From: Ruminococcaceae bacterium UBA6857
GTDB lineage: Bacteria > Bacillota > Clostridia > Oscillospirales > Acutalibacteraceae
Assembly (NCBI GenBank): GCA_002451715.1
Contig: DKDD01000035.1
Coordinates: forward strand, 1 to 6,282
DNA length: 6,282 nt
Direction: 5' to 3'
The notes under the pieces are model-generated. The model did not search any database. It was not told the DNA's origin and worked only from the letters and a program-made list of their open reading frames with translations. The position numbers were made by a program, and so were the translations under genes. This document shows, piece after piece, positions 5,630 to 6,282 of the stretch (within the stretch, counting starts at the first letter, position 1; each line of letters opens with the position of its first letter).

Positions 5630-5658
5630 TTGACATACTCTGCAAAGTATGATATAAT
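5630..5658 (+). promoter_or_regulatory. Perfect-consensus promoter with an embedded palindromic operator
   Basis: TTGACA (5630-5635), a 17-nt spacer and TATAAT (5653-5658) match the sigma-A consensus at all twelve positions. Filling the spacer and overlapping the end of the -35 is CATACTCTGCAAAGTATG (5634-5651), symmetrical at 16 of 18 positions (the pair 5640/5645 breaks it). A protein bound there would block RNA polymerase, so the promoter is probably strong and repressed. The repressor is not encoded in the window. It drives the small genes starting at 5686. Confidence 0.82.
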
Positions 5659-5685
5659 AATATCAGAAAGTGAGGTAACAATATT

Positions 5686-5838
5686 ATGAAAAAGGTTTTG
5701 TTTGAAAAGAACGGTGTATCTATCGTGGCGGAGTACGGGGATGTAGTCCTTTATTCGCCCTATCTGATGGTAGTTAAAGAAGATACACCTGAAAATCGAA
5801 AGAGTCTTTTTAGAATTGCAGAAGTAAAAGCGAGGTAA
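5686..5838 (+). CDS. Small unrecognised protein, 50 aa
   Basis: I do not recognise this protein. It begins MKKVLFEKNGVSIVAEYGDV, continues with a hydrophobic beta-like stretch (VVLYSPYLMVV, about 20-30) and ends with a charged stretch finishing in EVKAR. The alternating hydrophobic pattern suggests a small beta-rich fold rather than a membrane helix. Evidence that it is a real gene: it begins about 20 nt after the expected transcription start of a perfect-consensus promoter. It has GAGG (5672-5675) 10 nt before its ATG. Its last codons contain the GAGG used by the next gene at 5845, so the two are probably coupled. Its small size and mobile-element context suggest an accessory, early-expressed protein; no function can be assigned. 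Confidence 0.7.
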   Translation: MKKVLFEKNGVSIVAEYGDVVLYSPYLMVVKEDTPENRKSLFRIAEVKAR

Positions 5839-5844
5839 TTTAAC

Positions 5845-6096
5845 ATGGAAAAGAATATTCTAAATTATGTTTTGGACAATGGCAAGAACATTACTCTAAC
5901 GGAAGCAGAAAGAAAGATGCTCGTGCAAATGTTTCGGATGCTGATTGATTGTCTGGAACAGATGAAACAACAGCCGAATACAATCAATGTTTATATTCAG
6001 GCTTGCTATGAAGCGATTCAGAAGGTGCAGAATGATGGCAAGATTACAGAAGAAAAAGAAAGTACAGAAACCACAAACAAGGAAACCAAGAGTTAA
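5845..6096 (+). CDS. Unrecognised helical protein, 83 aa, with a charged tail
   Basis: I do not recognise this protein. Residues 1-65 look helical (NILNYVLDNGKNITLTEAER, then a Met-rich amphipathic stretch MLVQMFRMLIDCLEQMKQQ at about 25-43, then INVYIQACYEAIQKVQ). The tail after about residue 66 is low-complexity and rich in Glu, Lys and Thr. There is no signal peptide or clear membrane segment. The ribosome binding site GAGG (5832-5835) is 9 nt before the ATG and overlaps the end of the 50-residue gene, with only 6 nt between stop and start. The last 65 nt overlap the next gene in another frame, and the low-complexity tail is exactly the overlapped part. It is probably part of one short transcript from the promoter at 5630-5658; its function is unknown. 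Confidence 0.72.
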   Translation: MEKNILNYVLDNGKNITLTEAERKMLVQMFRMLIDCLEQMKQQPNTINVYIQACYEAIQKVQNDGKITEEKESTETTNKETKS

Positions 6097-6274
6097 ATAT
6101 CAACCATTTTGGCGTTCTGTATATGGTTTGCGTTGTACCGTTAAACAGCCCTATGTGAGCCTATTAGACAGGTTTAACGAGCCTGAACACGCTACAAGCT
6201 ATCCTGTAAAACCAGCGTTGTGGAGCCTTGCAGAAGCCAATGAACGTGTGTTAGATATCTATAAAGAAAATTAA
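6032..6274 (+). CDS. Unrecognised small basic protein, about 80 aa, overlapping the previous gene
   Basis: I do not recognise this protein. Started at the ATG at 6032 it has 80 residues; the adjacent ATG at 6035 is equally plausible, with AAGGTG (6022-6027) 4 or 7 nt upstream. The N terminus is strongly basic (KKKK, then KPQTRKPR within the first 24 residues), suggesting nucleic-acid contact. The rest has an ordinary protein-like composition with aromatic residues (QPFWRSVYGLRC, then KQPYVSLLDRFNEPEHATSY) and a helical end (LAEANERVLDIYKEN). It lies in the +1 frame relative to the 83-residue gene and overlaps it by 65 nt. An in-frame start after the overlap is not apparent, so either the overlap is real or the two frames are one protein joined by frameshift or sequence error. 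Confidence 0.6.
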   Translation: MMARLQKKKKVQKPQTRKPRVKYQPFWRSVYGLRCTVKQPYVSLLDRFNEPEHATSYPVKPALWSLAEANERVLDIYKEN

Positions 6275-6282
6275 TCCTAACC

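Larger units (their letters stand above)
5051..6282. mobile_element. Probable integrated element (prophage-like), one end only
   Basis: DNA to the right of the truncated tRNA-Pro replaces its 5' half, which implies that foreign DNA begins at about 5051. The content supports this: a phi LC3-family phage holin (5288-5551), a recombinase-arm-like repeat region (5114-5222) and a cluster of small unrecognised genes. No integrase, capsid, tail, terminase or endolysin gene is visible, so whether it is a complete prophage, a satellite or a decayed remnant cannot be decided. The other end lies beyond the window. Confidence 0.7.

Noticed and set aside
6032..6096. Programmed -1 frameshift joining the two small genes at the A-rich stretch
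   Set aside because: The downstream frame is +1 relative to the upstream gene, which a -1 slip on an A-rich site would not reach; independent initiation at AAGGTG is simpler.

Overview
The window looks like low-GC Firmicutes DNA, most likely a gut-type clostridium (Oscillospiraceae/Ruminococcus-like). The basis is family content (CmpB-type membrane protein, clostridial pyrophosphatase-like domain, Cof-type HAD, TtcA-type PP-loop protein, phi LC3 holin), AGGAGG-like ribosome binding sites and consensus sigma-A promoters. This assignment is an inference from families; there is no rRNA or other direct marker.

Left part (1-1232): a leftward pair with 2 nt between stop and start. It encodes a pyrophosphatase-like/Nudix fusion and then a COG2426 small membrane protein that runs off the window. 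The 249-bp gap to its right carries back-to-back sigma-A-type promoters.

Middle (1233-4103): a tightly packed rightward operon of four genes (Cof-type HAD phosphatase, HD-domain phosphohydrolase, CmpB-type membrane protein with a coiled-coil tail, TetR-type regulator). Junctions are 0 nt, an 8-nt overlap and an ATGA overlap. The last gene overlaps by 40 bp, tail to tail, a leftward TtcA-type tRNA-thiolation gene (4064-4918). No terminator lies between them. The nearest strong one is a 15-bp-stem, apparently bidirectional hairpin at 4961-4999, beyond the ttcA start.

Right part (5006-6282): the 3' half of a tRNA-Pro(GGG) gene, from the first base of the anticodon loop to an encoded CCA, sits on the minus strand next to that terminator. 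The 5' half is missing and is replaced by unrelated DNA. This is the expected half-site left when a tyrosine-recombinase element integrates into a tRNA gene, so DNA from about 5051 rightward is probably a prophage or related element. It begins with a gene-free arm holding an 11-bp-period direct repeat and a 23-bp near-palindrome. Next come a hairpin terminator and a solitary leftward phi LC3-family holin. A divergent, perfect-consensus promoter with an 18-bp near-palindrome between its -35 and -10 drives three small unrecognised genes (50, 83 and about 80 aa), the last two overlapping out of frame.

Several starts given here differ from the longest open frame. The CmpB gene starts at 2611, ttcA at 4918 and the holin at 5551, each chosen from ribosome binding site spacing. 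No defence system, CRISPR array or transposase is visible.
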